Shown: piece by piece, positions 50,047-58,710 of the stretch
Layout of the letters: each line of letters begins with the position of its first letter
Numbering within the stretch: the first letter of the stretch is position 1
DNA from: BOG-938 sp035524315
GTDB taxonomy: Bacteria; Pseudomonadota; Alphaproteobacteria; Caulobacterales; Caulobacteraceae
Length of the DNA stretch: 64,000 nt
Assembly (NCBI GenBank): GCA_035524315.1
Contig: DATKPD010000078.1
Location: forward strand, 1-64,000
Direction: 5' to 3'
Program-made: the position numbers and the translations under genes
The notes under the pieces: model-generated
Told to the model about the DNA's origin: nothing
Databases searched by the model: none
What the model saw: only the letters and a program-made list of their open reading frames with translations

Positions 50047-51360
50047 CTAACTACTATTTTTCGAATTGATTTTATGATTGTAAAAGAAGATGTTCATGAT
50101 CACAAAATTTAGCAGAAGCACGCCCACGCAGATATAGAGCCCCACGGTTGCGCGGCCGGTCGCCTCCAGCGCCCAGCCGAACACGATGGGTGCGACGAAG
50201 CTCGACGCCTGGGTGCCGATGCTGATCAGGGCTGTGGCCTTGGCCAGGGTGTTCTTTCCGACCAGAGCGCCGCACAAGGGCCAGAAGGTGACGAAGAAGC
50301 CCGTGCTGCCGGCCTGGACCATGGCCAGGCACAACATGGCGACCACCGGGCTCTTGTGCGCCACATAGATCATGATGCCGAGCGCGCTGATCAGCAGCGG
50401 GATCACGCAGTGCCAATGCCGCTCGGTCCGGTCAGCGTGCGCGCCCCAGGTCAGCGCCATCACCGCCATCACCAGATAGGGGCCCATCGCCAGGACGCCT
50501 ACGGTCTGGGGGCTGAGCCCCGCCCCGGCCGCCCTGAGCAGGGTGGGGATGAAGAAGGCGAAGGTCGCCGACACCCAGCCGGCGCAGGTATAGGCCAGCA
50601 CCAGCAGCACGATGCGCCAGTCCTTAATCACCGCCCACAGGCTGCTACGCTCAGGCGGCGCATGGGCGGCCAGATCCCTCGGCGCGCTTGCCAGAACATC
50701 GGCCACACGCAACCGCTCCTCGCGCCGCAGCCACAAGCAGTTGTCCGGTCCGTCCCACAGGACGTACAGCCCGACCAGGGCCCAGAGCATGGTCAGGCCG
50801 CCCTCGATCAGGAACAGGCCGCGCCAGCCGGCGATGCCCAGCAAGGTGTGGCCCAGTAGAAAGCCAGCGAACGGCGCACCCAGGACGCCCGACATGGCCG
50901 TACCGATCTGGACCGCCGAGATCGCCGTGCTGTGCTTCTCGCCGCGGAACCACAGGCTGATCAGGATGTAGACCCCAGGAACGAAGCTGGACTCCAGGGC
51001 GCCCAGCAGGAAGCGCAGGGCGATAAGCTGGATGTCATTGGTCACGAACGCCTGGGCGCAGCCGACCGCACCCCACGCCATCATGATGGCCGTCAGCCAT
51101 CGCCGGGGATGCAGCCGCTCCAGAGCGAAGCCCGCCGGAACCTGGGCGAAGAACGCGCCCAGGGCGAACACGCCCGAGGCGAAGCCGAACACCGTGGCCT
51201 TGATGGCCAGGTCCTTGCTCATAGTCAGAGCGGCGAAGCCGATATTGGTTCGGTCGAGTTGCACGAACAACTGACCGACGACGATGTAGCCGAGGATGTA
51301 GCGCCTGACCTTGGACAGCGCCAACCGCTCCGCCTCAGAGGCCGCCTTGGACACTGGCAC
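50047..51360 (-). CDS. MFS transporter, anion:cation symporter (ACS) type, copy 1
   Basis: A 437-residue 12-helix carrier of the ACS family, which takes up hexuronates, aldonates or aromatic acids with protons. Seen: FVQLDRTNIGFAALTM (the conserved D-R-N of TM1), HPRRWLTAIMMAWG after TM2, RFLLGALESSFVPGVY, WRGLFLIEGGLTMLWAL and a central cytoplasmic loop. It starts at GTG 51360 after GAGAGCGAG. The last 20 codons and the following 70 bases are unusually AT-rich (KINSKNSS) for this window. The paralog at 58977 aligns throughout except for that tail. Confidence 0.9.
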   Translation of the reverse strand: MPVSKAASEAERLALSKVRRYILGYIVVGQLFVQLDRTNIGFAALTMSKDLAIKATVFGFASGVFALGAFFAQVPAGFALERLHPRRWLTAIMMAWGAVGCAQAFVTNDIQLIALRFLLGALESSFVPGVYILISLWFRGEKHSTAISAVQIGTAMSGVLGAPFAGFLLGHTLLGIAGWRGLFLIEGGLTMLWALVGLYVLWDGPDNCLWLRREERLRVADVLASAPRDLAAHAPPERSSLWAVIKDWRIVLLVLAYTCAGWVSATFAFFIPTLLRAAGAGLSPQTVGVLAMGPYLVMAVMALTWGAHADRTERHWHCVIPLLISALGIMIYVAHKSPVVAMLCLAMVQAGSTGFFVTFWPLCGALVGKNTLAKATALISIGTQASSFVAPIVFGWALEATGRATVGLYICVGVLLLNFVIMNIFFYNHKINSKNSS

Positions 51361-51417
51361 CGCGCTCGCTCTCTAGCTCTGGTTAAAAGCCGCTGGACGT
51401 TGGCCTGAGGCGCGGCC

Positions 51418-52080
51418 CTAATTCATGGCGATCATGTCGACGCGGGTCAGGACCACGTGACTTGAAATGGCCACCGGCGCGTTCTTCAGATGCCAAGCCG
51501 TGTATAGGTCGGCGAAGGGGGTAAGCGCGGACGCGCCGTCCAGGGGCACAATGGCGGTCATGCCGCGCAGCGCAGCGCCGCTGGCGGTGTAGAGCACCGC
51601 ACCCTCGCTTGAGGTTCCTGTGACGATCACGCTCTTGATGGCGTGGTCCGTCAGGATCTTGTCCAGATCGGTGCCCAGGAACTTGTCCACCGGCCCGCGC
51701 ACCATCGGCTCGCCCGGCTGCGGGGCCAGGATCGCGGCCGGATCGGGAGGCACCGTCGAGGTGGCGACACCCGCGCTGTAGACCACCAACATTTTGTGTG
51801 CGCGCGCCGCGTCGAGCAGCTGCTTGATGTGCGGCAGCGAACGCACGCACTCGGGCCGCTTCTCCGGCACGCAGTTGACGGCGGCGACGTCGAGGATGAG
51901 CAAGGCCGTGTGGGCGCTGTCGACCGCGACAGGCTGGAGCGTGGGGGGCGGAGGCAGCGGCACCGACGCCCAGGTGTCCACGATGGTCTGGGCACGGCCG
52001 GCGGACGGCGCGGCCATGGCGACCGCCAGAGCCAGAGCGACGGCCGCCGATAGCATCATGCGCGTTACGCGCCTCACCAT
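51418..52080 (-). CDS. Exported isochorismatase-like hydrolase lacking the usual Cys
   Basis: A 220-residue protein with signal peptide (about 1-30, GRAQ). The isochorismatase/cysteine hydrolase fold has ALLILDVAAVNC (catalytic Asp64), RGPVDKFLGTDLD (catalytic Lys133) and VIVTGTSSEGAVLYTASGAALRG, where the residue normally Cys is Ala (about 161). Loss of Cys is known in true isochorismatases of the EntB/PhzD type, which use only the Asp, but export to the periplasm is odd for those. It overlaps the end of the receptor gene by seven bases, so the two are coupled. Confidence 0.82.
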   Translation of the reverse strand: MVRRVTRMMLSAAVALALAVAMAAPSAGRAQTIVDTWASVPLPPPPTLQPVAVDSAHTALLILDVAAVNCVPEKRPECVRSLPHIKQLLDAARAHKMLVVYSAGVATSTVPPDPAAILAPQPGEPMVRGPVDKFLGTDLDKILTDHAIKSVIVTGTSSEGAVLYTASGAALRGMTAIVPLDGASALTPFADLYTAWHLKNAPVAISSHVVLTRVDMIAMN

Positions 52081-55067
52081 CTGGCCCTCAAGCCAATACG
52101 GAAATAGCGCCCAGTGGGATCGTCGCCCGGCACCGATCCCCCCTGAATGCCGGGCGAACCTGAAGCGGTGTAGTTGGCCGCGATCGGGGCCTGGGTGTTG
52201 AAGATGTTGTCGATATTCAGATAGATCGCGCCCTGGCCCGAAAAGGGCATGCCCAATTTGTAGGTCAAGGTCAGGTTCGACAGGCTGAACGCGCCCACAT
52301 TGGCGCTGGATGCCGAGATGAGAGTCGAGTCGGGGCTTTGATGCATGCCCGCGCGCCAGGTGGTTTCCCAGTCAAAATCCAGATCGGGGCGCAACTGATA
52401 ATGCGCGTACATCGTCACCCGCGTGGTTGGGATCACGGCAAAGGTCGAGGGCACGCCCAAGGCGCCGGCATAGTCCTGCCGGTTCTGCCCCGGCTGGTAA
52501 TAGTAGATGTGCGGCTGATAGGTCAAAAGGCCACGTAATGAGAACCCGCGGTCGAATACCGTCGTCTTGTAGTTGGTCTCGAAGTCGATGCCCTGGGTCG
52601 TCAGATGCGACGCGTTGACCGGCACAGAAAGATATTCGGTGACCGCATTGGCGGTCGAGGTATTGCTGAGCGGCCCAGGGCGTACCTGCAGGGCGCAGTC
52701 GGCGGCATTGCCAGCGTAGCAGCCATACTGGATCGAGGCCGTGGCGCCCGAAATGGTGGTGATATAGTCCTGCAAATCGACGTTGAAGTAGTCCAGGGCG
52801 AAGCTCAGCGTCGGCAGCGGCCGATAGACCAGACCCGCGGTATAGGTCTGCGCGACCTCCGGCTTCAGATTCGGATTACCGCCGCTCTCCACCTGCACCA
52901 GACCGCCCGTGCCTGTCAGGTTGGAGTTGGTCAGGTAGTCGGTGTTGCCATTGGTGAAGGTGCCCTGGTTGGTCCCGAACAGTTCATTGAGGTTCGGCGC
53001 ACGGATATCCTGGGAGCGCGTCGCCCGGATGGTCAGTTCGTCGTTGACGCGCCAGTCGATCCCCGCCTTCCAGGTGCGGGCCACGAAGTTGTCGGTCACC
53101 GTCGGGGCGGACAGGTTCGGATTGCCCACGGCGCTATAGTTGGCATAGCGGTAGGCTAGGTTCAGGTCGAACGCCCGCACCAGGGGGTAGTCCCTGAGGA
53201 GCGGAACGTCGGTCTCCAGAGCCCCTTCGGTCACCGTCATGTACACCGGCGTGCGCGGCGCCACGCCGCCGTTATAGGTCGGCGTGCCGAGGCTCGAGGC
53301 CGACGGCGAGGTGCAGTTGTACAGAAGTCCGGTGCAGTTTAGCGGCGCGTAATCAACGGTCGGGCTGGTGCTATTGACCGACAGGCCCTGCCGTCGCCAT
53401 TCGAACGAGGCGGCGACATTGACCGGGCCCGCCCAATCGTTGAATGGCGCCCCGGTCAGGTTGCCCGCCGCATCGTCCATCGATAGCTTGGTGACGAACT
53501 CGCCCACCTGTCGGACATAGGCGATCGCCGCCGCGCTTTCCGAATTGGGCCCGAACAGGTCGATCGGCACGCATCCAGGATAGAGGCCCGGATTGGTCAA
53601 TGTGGTGCGACAGACGATCGAGCCGAGCGCCTGGCCGGAGGCGCCGACGTTGGCCGGCGTGACCGCGACGGCGTCCAGCGCAGCGAATAATCGTCCATTA
53701 TTGAATGTATAGTTCGACCAGGTATCCAGCTCTGATACGTCGTGAACATAGGATGCGTCCCACTTGTATTTGTCGAACGTACCACTGAAGCCTGTCGTCA
53801 GATAAAGATTGTCGGTGTTGTTATCGACATTGCTCGGCGGAATGGCTGACTGCGGACCGTATTTTTTCGAAAAGGTGAAGGTCGAGACTTTGGCAGCCGC
53901 CAGTTGCTGCTGATAGGCGGCCGGAAGAAAGGCATTCTGCGCGCTGATAGTGATGCCGTTGCTGTTGACGTTGCCATAGTAGTTGAACTCGTGGTCCAGC
54001 GTATGGGACAGCGATAGGAAATAGTGGATGTTGTCGGTGACATTGAAGTCGAAGCGGGCGAAGGCCTGGTCGAGTGTCTGACGCGGGATCAGCGAGGAAC
54101 TGGTGTCGTCAATGCCGTCGCCGCCCACCTGGATCGCCGACCCCGTAGGCAGACCGGCGGAGGAACCGTTGGCGAATTTGGTCAACACCCCGTTCTGGTC
54201 GAAACTGTAGTTAAGCAGCGGATTGGTGGCCGGGCCCACGATCTTGCCGCCGTAGGACAGCGCCGAATTGGTCCCGTTCGCCATCAGGAAGAACGGCACG
54301 CAGTTGGTCGAGCCCGCGCCGTTGGGACAGCCGTTACCCTGCACGGTCCAGTTTTGCAGGTATTGCGGGCGGGCGTAGCGGTGCAGAATCCCGTCGTTAT
54401 GGTTGCGCTCGAAACTGGCCTCGATATGGCCGCGGCCGCCGAACAACTCGGTCCCATAGGCGATGCCGCCGTCGAACTGGCCGGCGTCGCGATCCTGAGA
54501 TATCCCGCCCTGGATGTTGAGCTTGACCCCCTTGAGCTTAGTGTCCGTGATGAAGTTGACCACTCCGCCCACAGCGTCCGAGCCATAAACCGCCGAGGCG
54601 CCGCCGGTCACCACGTCCACTCGCTGCAGCAGCATCTGCGGGATGGTGTTGGCGTCAACCAGGCCGTCCTGCTCGGTGGCCGACACCCGGTGACCGTCGA
54701 ACAGCACCAGTGTGCGCACCGGCCCCAGACCCAGGAGGTTCAAAGCGCTGATCTGACCGCTATTCGCCTGGTTGCCCGTCGGCACCGACGAGAAGCCGCC
54801 TTTTGAGCCCGCCAGGGTCGGAATATCGAGCAACGACTGGAATACGGTCGCGGGGTGGGTCGTCTGCAATTCCTGCGCGCCGACGACAGTCACGGGCGTG
54901 GGGCTGTTGTTGCCGTTCTGGATCACCCGCGAACCGGTGACCACCACTTCGTTGCTGGGCGCCGGCGTTGGCGTCGCTGCTGGGGCCGGGACCGTCTGCG
55001 CGCGAGCCACGCCAAACGCCAGAGCGCTCGCGCCCATGAACAGGGCAGCAGAGATCGAGTGTTTCAA
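52074..55067 (-). CDS. TonB-dependent receptor with long Pro/Ala linker
   Basis: A 997-residue receptor. The frame is open to 55688, but the start that gives a signal peptide is TTG 55067 (LKHSISAALFMGAS), with GGGGGGAAAG directly ahead. The signal ends near ARAQ. A Pro/Ala/Thr linker and EVVVTGSRV TonB-box-like segment are followed by the plug (DIPTLAGSKGG, LNLLGLGPVRTLVLFDGHRV, VDVVTGGASAVYGSDAVGGVVNFI) and a barrel of about 800 residues ending in GLRARW. It belongs to the large receptors used for oligosaccharides or aromatic compounds. Paralogous to the partial receptor at 61841. Confidence 0.92.
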   Translation of the reverse strand: MKHSISAALFMGASALAFGVARAQTVPAPAATPTPAPSNEVVVTGSRVIQNGNNSPTPVTVVGAQELQTTHPATVFQSLLDIPTLAGSKGGFSSVPTGNQANSGQISALNLLGLGPVRTLVLFDGHRVSATEQDGLVDANTIPQMLLQRVDVVTGGASAVYGSDAVGGVVNFITDTKLKGVKLNIQGGISQDRDAGQFDGGIAYGTELFGGRGHIEASFERNHNDGILHRYARPQYLQNWTVQGNGCPNGAGSTNCVPFFLMANGTNSALSYGGKIVGPATNPLLNYSFDQNGVLTKFANGSSAGLPTGSAIQVGGDGIDDTSSSLIPRQTLDQAFARFDFNVTDNIHYFLSLSHTLDHEFNYYGNVNSNGITISAQNAFLPAAYQQQLAAAKVSTFTFSKKYGPQSAIPPSNVDNNTDNLYLTTGFSGTFDKYKWDASYVHDVSELDTWSNYTFNNGRLFAALDAVAVTPANVGASGQALGSIVCRTTLTNPGLYPGCVPIDLFGPNSESAAAIAYVRQVGEFVTKLSMDDAAGNLTGAPFNDWAGPVNVAASFEWRRQGLSVNSTSPTVDYAPLNCTGLLYNCTSPSASSLGTPTYNGGVAPRTPVYMTVTEGALETDVPLLRDYPLVRAFDLNLAYRYANYSAVGNPNLSAPTVTDNFVARTWKAGIDWRVNDELTIRATRSQDIRAPNLNELFGTNQGTFTNGNTDYLTNSNLTGTGGLVQVESGGNPNLKPEVAQTYTAGLVYRPLPTLSFALDYFNVDLQDYITTISGATASIQYGCYAGNAADCALQVRPGPLSNTSTANAVTEYLSVPVNASHLTTQGIDFETNYKTTVFDRGFSLRGLLTYQPHIYYYQPGQNRQDYAGALGVPSTFAVIPTTRVTMYAHYQLRPDLDFDWETTWRAGMHQSPDSTLISASSANVGAFSLSNLTLTYKLGMPFSGQGAIYLNIDNIFNTQAPIAANYTASGSPGIQGGSVPGDDPTGRYFRIGLRARW

Positions 55068-55295
55068 AGGCTTTCCCCCCTTTTGTCGGTCAGCAACGTT
55101 TGGCCCGACCAACTGCATTGTTGACAAATTTGCGCTCACGTCGCCAAAAGGGAAATGATGTTTTTGAGCCCCCTCTATTAGAAAAAGCGAGTGGGACCGG
55201 CTTGAGTGGATTGTCGAACGGCGCCGCCAACAAGGCTCAGGCCACGTGAGATCCTCGGATGGACGGCAACTGGGAAAGCGGGAAGGAAGCGGCGA
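55068..55295. promoter_or_regulatory. Divergent control region between receptor and tandem-HTH LysR gene
   Basis: 228 bases, AT-rich around 55110-55195. TTGTTGACAA (55118-55127) has 4-base symmetric arms around two bases and includes a TTGACA -35-like box on the plus strand, so it may be an operator or promoter. LysR genes often sit divergent from a regulated gene, so the likely target is the receptor operon. GGAAGGAAG provides the LysR ribosome site. Confidence 0.45.
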
Positions 55296-56501
55296 ATGTC
55301 CAAGCTCGGCTCGCTCAACCTCAGGCACCTGGAAGGCTTTGTGGCCCTGCGACGCAACGGCAGCTTCACGGCGGCGGCGCGTGAAATCAGCCTGACCCAG
55401 TCGGCGCTGACCCAGGCTGTCGCGGCGATCGAAAAACGGGCGGATCGAAGACTGTTCGATCGTGGGTCGCAGGGCGCGCAACCGACGCCCGCGGCAGAGA
55501 TTTTGGCGGACGCGTTTCAACGCGGCCTGGATCGGCTGGATAGCGCGATCAGCAGCTCTTGCGATCCCCAAAATCGGCTCACGCGAAGGGTCAGCTTCAA
55601 TCAACTGCTGGCGATGTCGGCCACCGAGAATTTCGGCAGTTTCCGCAGGGCCGCCCGGGCCACCGGTCTGTCGGAGGCTTCCATACACAGGGCCGTACGA
55701 GCGCTTGAACAGACCCTCGGCGAAGACCTGCTGCTGCGAACCAAGCTGGGCGTGACGCCCACCGCGGCGGGGTCGTCGCTGGCTTCTTCGGTTCGGCGGG
55801 CAAAAGCAGAATTCGAGGCGGGCTTTGAAGACATTAAAGCCAATGGCGTGCCGAAACTGAGCATCGGCACCACGCCGACATTACGCGTCGGTCTGCTGTC
55901 GAACGCCATCGCCGCCCTGTGGAAGGACGGCCGAAATGTCCGCTTCCGCATCGAGGACGCCCGCTACGCAGAGTCGATCTCGGGTCTGATGGAGGGCGTC
56001 TACGACTTCGTGCTCTGTCCGGTTCGCACGGATCTGCCCGCCAGCTTGGTCCAGCGAGTAATCGGGGTCGAAAAGCTGGAGATCGCGGCGCGTGTTGATC
56101 ACCCCCTGATCCGGACGGGGCGCACGCCGGACGCCCAGGCGCTCGCCGAATACCCCTGGATCTGCAATCCGCCCGGTACGCCGCGACGCGCCGCGTGGGA
56201 GCAATTGTTTCTCAGCCAGGGCGTCAATCCTCCCCTGCCCCACCTCGAATGCAAGCCGCCCGAGGCGATTTGCAGCCTGCTGGCGATCAGCGACGCCCTC
56301 GCACTTATTCCCTTCAATCAACTGCAGACCGAAGCGGCTTCGGGCGCGCTGACAACCATCAAATTTCCCGCGCCGCCCGCGCTGCGCGACATCGCGATCA
56401 TTACGCGGGCCAACTGGCGTCCTGACCCGACCCAGCAACGGTTGATCGATTTGCTTAGGAACACAGGGGCGACCGACGCCAAGGGCTTGGACCGTCTCTA
56501 G
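55296..56501 (+). CDS. LysR-type regulator with two N-terminal winged-helix domains
   Basis: 401 residues from the ATG at 55296, preceded by GGAAGGAAG; an in-frame ATG at 55206 adds an unsupported leader. Two LysR-type HTH units follow each other: HTH1 (about 8-66, LRHLEGFVALRRNGSFTAAAREISLTQSALTQAVAAIE) and HTH2 (about 99-158, FNQLLAMSATENFGSFRRAARATGLSEASIHRAVRALEQ). Then comes the periplasmic-binding-type effector domain (about 186-390). Both HTH units have the A-A-x..Q/E-x-A/S-x..A/V-x..LE pattern. One HTH per subunit is normal for this family. It is divergent from the receptor group, whose control it probably provides. Confidence 0.88.
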   Translation: MSKLGSLNLRHLEGFVALRRNGSFTAAAREISLTQSALTQAVAAIEKRADRRLFDRGSQGAQPTPAAEILADAFQRGLDRLDSAISSSCDPQNRLTRRVSFNQLLAMSATENFGSFRRAARATGLSEASIHRAVRALEQTLGEDLLLRTKLGVTPTAAGSSLASSVRRAKAEFEAGFEDIKANGVPKLSIGTTPTLRVGLLSNAIAALWKDGRNVRFRIEDARYAESISGLMEGVYDFVLCPVRTDLPASLVQRVIGVEKLEIAARVDHPLIRTGRTPDAQALAEYPWICNPPGTPRRAAWEQLFLSQGVNPPLPHLECKPPEAICSLLAISDALALIPFNQLQTEAASGALTTIKFPAPPALRDIAIITRANWRPDPTQQRLIDLLRNTGATDAKGLDRL

Positions 56502-56538
56502 GGTCTCTCGCACGCCGAGGGTGGCTTCACTCGCGATC

Positions 56539-56564
56539 GGGCGCCATTGGGGCGCCCCGCTTTT
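56539..56564. terminator. Rho-independent terminator between LysR and small-protein genes
   Basis: GGGCGCC (56539-56545), loop ATTGG, GGCGCCC (56551-56557), then CGC and TTTT. A seven-base GC stem with a short U-tract on the plus strand, placed after the LysR stop and before the end of the convergent small gene. Confidence 0.6.
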
Positions 56565-56569
56565 GAGCC

Positions 56570-56761
56570 TTAGGCGTTAGGTGCGACGGAAGGGTAGCTG
56601 GGCAGGACGGACCCGCGCGCCGCGCGTTCGGCAGCGGTGGCCCGCTGCGACCACATCATGGACTCGCCTAAAAGTTGATCGATCACGCTGACATTGCGGG
56701 CACGAACCGCTTGCTTCAGCAGGTCGTTGCTTTTGCGGCGATATTGCTCGACGTCAGTCAT
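56570..56761 (-). CDS. Small hypothetical protein
   Basis: A 63-residue soluble protein with a strong GGAGGAAGG ribosome site ahead of the ATG. It is mostly helical: charged N-terminal half (MTDVEQYRRKSNDLLKQAV), a second amphipathic helix and a Pro-rich end. Not recognised. It is convergent with LysR and divergent from the EcfG-like sigma gene. It does not show the conserved NepR anti-sigma pattern, so it is not assumed to be NepR. Its position next to a stress sigma factor suggests stress-linked expression. Confidence 0.6.
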   Translation of the reverse strand: MTDVEQYRRKSNDLLKQAVRARNVSVIDQLLGESMMWSQRATAAERAARGSVLPSYPSVAPNA

Positions 56762-57091
56762 TTCGCCTTCCTCCTGCCCACCACAGGCCGATCTGCGCCA
56801 GCCTTTTTGCTAAGATATAGGAAACGGCGCCTGCGGCGTTTTAGCCAGTGACATTCTCGCGATCGCGGGGCGCGCTCGGCGAAATAGCCCACAGGCCGAC
56901 GCGAAACTTCCCGGGTGCAGGGAAGACCTGGCCCCTCAACATCAAGCGCGCCAAATCCCGACGGTCCTCAACCGGCGGCCATAATTTTTCGACGCGATTT
57001 TTCCACACGCGCGGCAAAGCTCGAAGATTGACGGGCAAGCGGAGCCATTCGGCCGGTTGTGCATTGTTAAGGATGCCAACAGGAGCCAGCG
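56762..57091. promoter_or_regulatory. Control region upstream of the EcfG-like sigma gene
   Basis: 330 bases between divergent small-protein and sigma genes. It contains the perfect palindrome CGCGATCGCG (56858-56867) and GGAAAC followed by GTTTTAG (56819-56843), reminiscent of but too closely spaced for the GGAAC-N16-17-CGTT promoter of ECF15 sigma factors. No clear sigma-70 promoter was found. AGGAGCCAGCG precedes the sigma ATG. Confidence 0.35.
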
Positions 57092-57673
57092 ATGACACCG
57101 GACGAAGACTTTCGAACCCAACTGCTGGAATTGATCCCGCACATGCGCGCCTTCGCCCGCTCGCTGTGCGGCGACCGCGAATTGGCCGATGACCTGTCGC
57201 AGGACACGCTCGAGCGCGCCTTGAAGGCGCAGGCCAGCTTCACCCTGGGCACCAACCTGAAAGCCTGGGTGTTCATGATCCTGCGCAATCAGTTCTATTC
57301 CTACAAACGCCGCAGCTGGCGCACGACCGAGCTGGACCCGGACGTGGCCCAGCAGACCCTGGTCGCCGTGACCAATCCCACCGGCGCCCTGGAGCTGGAC
57401 GAGCTTCGCCGCGCGCTCAGCATGTTGCCGGACGAGCAGCGTGAAGCGCTGATCCTCATCGGGGCGGGCGGCTTTTCCTACGACGAAGCCAGCCAGATCA
57501 TGGGCGTGGCGGCGGGCACGATCAAAAGCCGGGTCAGCCGGGCGCGCGATCGGTTGGCGCTGATCTACGCCGAAGGCCTGATCGACAGCGATGGCCGAGA
57601 TCCGCAACAGGCCATGGCGTCGCTCATGCTGGCGGCCACCCGCTACGCCGCCTCGATGCGCTCGGCGGCCTAG
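57092..57673 (+). CDS. EcfG-like (ECF15) general stress sigma factor
   Basis: A 193-residue sigma factor with region 2 (about 10-80: MRAFARSLCGDRELADDLSQDTLERAL, LKAWVFMILRNQFYS) and region 4 (about 105-165: LPDEQREALILIGAGGFSYDEASQIMGVAAGTIKSRVSRARDRL). ALILIGAGGFSY and GTIKSRV closely resemble the alphaproteobacterial EcfG/SigT consensus. EcfG normally sits beside nepR and phyR, which control it by partner switching. Neither is present here, so this could be a second, orphan copy. AGGAGCC precedes the ATG. A small gene follows seven bases later. Confidence 0.85.
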   Translation: MTPDEDFRTQLLELIPHMRAFARSLCGDRELADDLSQDTLERALKAQASFTLGTNLKAWVFMILRNQFYSYKRRSWRTTELDPDVAQQTLVAVTNPTGALELDELRRALSMLPDEQREALILIGAGGFSYDEASQIMGVAAGTIKSRVSRARDRLALIYAEGLIDSDGRDPQQAMASLMLAATRYAASMRSAA

Positions 57674-57680
57674 CTTCGCC

Positions 57681-57833
57681 ATGGCGCCCGACGGCGAAAA
57701 GCCCCTCAAGGAGGTCGAGCACGACCTCGAAGAGAGCCGCAAGCGCGCGGAAGACCTCGAGAAGAACATCGAGAAGGCCGAAGGCAAGCACCCCCCGCCA
57801 ATCGACCATGCCGAGGACGGCGGCGTGTTCTAG
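57681..57833 (+). CDS. Small charged helical protein
   Basis: A 50-residue highly charged protein (about 40% Glu/Lys/Arg/Asp), one amphipathic helix EVEHDLEESRKRAEDLEKNIEKAEGK, then a Pro-rich tail. It begins seven bases after the sigma stop, so it is probably co-transcribed. Coding frame support is the charge pattern and spacing. No ribosome site stands out. It could be a partner or modulator of the sigma factor, which is a guess from position only. Confidence 0.55.
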   Translation: MAPDGEKPLKEVEHDLEESRKRAEDLEKNIEKAEGKHPPPIDHAEDGGVF

Positions 57834-57876
57834 CGCCAACCCCGACAGGCCGGCTGGCCACCGCCAAAGCGGCGCG

Positions 57877-58710
57877 TCACCGCAAGAACGCCAGCAAGGC
57901 CTCTTCCTGCGCCTTGGAACCGGCGTGATCGACCGCCAGTTCGTCATAGAGGGCTGCGGCCCCCCGGTAGATCTCCTCGGCCGGCCCGCCGAGGAAACGG
58001 CCGATCTCCTCCATCTCCACGCCCCATCGATAGGTCTTTGGAAAGATGCCGGGCATGCGCGCCTTCAGATAGGCCAGGATATGCGGCTGGCTCGCGGCCA
58101 TTTCGGCCAGTAAGGCGTCCTGGACGCCCGCTTGCGCCGCACCGAGCATGGCCGAGGCGGCGATGGCGTAGACCCCTTTGTTGAGAGCCGAATAGGCCAG
58201 CTTCAGCGCTGACGCCTGGCCGATCTCTCCGGGCAGCACCCGGATGTCCAGCGCCGGCGAAACCAGGGCGGCGAGCGCCGCGGCGTGCGGGCCGCTGGCG
58301 TAGATCGCCGGGGCGTAGCCGGGCCTGGGCGCCACACCGACGATGCCCGCATCGACGAAGCGCGCGCCTGTGGGCGCGATGACGGCGGCGATGTCCCGCA
58401 CGGTCTGGGGACTGACCGCGTTGCAATCGACGTACAGCGGGGGCCGCTTCGCCCCCGCCAGCGCTGGGGCGAGCCTTTGCGCGAGGACTAGGGCCTCGCT
58501 CGGTGGAACCACCGACAGCACCAGGTCGGCGGCCGCGAGCGCCTCATCGGAGACATCGACCATGCCCGCCGCGGCGGCGCGCCGGCGGCTGTCCTCGCCC
58601 CGCCCCGCGAGCGAGGTCAGCACCCGGCAGCCTGCCGCCGTCAGGCTCGCGCCAAGGCCCGCGCCCATTTCCCCCGCGGCGACGAGAGCGATCACGGGCG
58701 GTTCGATCAT
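57877..58710 (-). CDS. 6PGDH/beta-hydroxyacid dehydrogenase-fold oxidoreductase (DUF1932 type)
   Basis: 277 residues from the ATG at 58710, seven bases after GGAG; the open frame upstream has no signal. The NAD(P)-binding Rossmann domain (VIALVAAGEMGAGLGASL, GxGxxG-like with AAGEMG) is followed by LVLSVVPPSEAL and the all-helical C-terminal domain containing KLAYSALNKGVYAIAASAML with the catalytic Lys-type position. The family includes 3-hydroxyisobutyrate dehydrogenases and enzymes acting on aromatic ether intermediates. It is divergent from MFS copy 2, so it may act on what that carrier imports. Confidence 0.82.
   Translation of the reverse strand: MIEPPVIALVAAGEMGAGLGASLTAAGCRVLTSLAGRGEDSRRRAAAAGMVDVSDEALAAADLVLSVVPPSEALVLAQRLAPALAGAKRPPLYVDCNAVSPQTVRDIAAVIAPTGARFVDAGIVGVAPRPGYAPAIYASGPHAAALAALVSPALDIRVLPGEIGQASALKLAYSALNKGVYAIAASAMLGAAQAGVQDALLAEMAASQPHILAYLKARMPGIFPKTYRWGVEMEEIGRFLGGPAEEIYRGAAALYDELAVDHAGSKAQEEALLAFLR

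Noticed and set aside
55068..55688. Upstream extension of the receptor frame to 55688
   Set aside because: It covers the divergent LysR gene and gives no signal peptide. TTG at 55067 gives both a ribosome site and a signal sequence.
56570..56761. NepR anti-sigma factor identity for the 63-residue protein
   Set aside because: Its size and location fit, but the conserved NepR helices and the typical LRxxY and LL patterns are missing.
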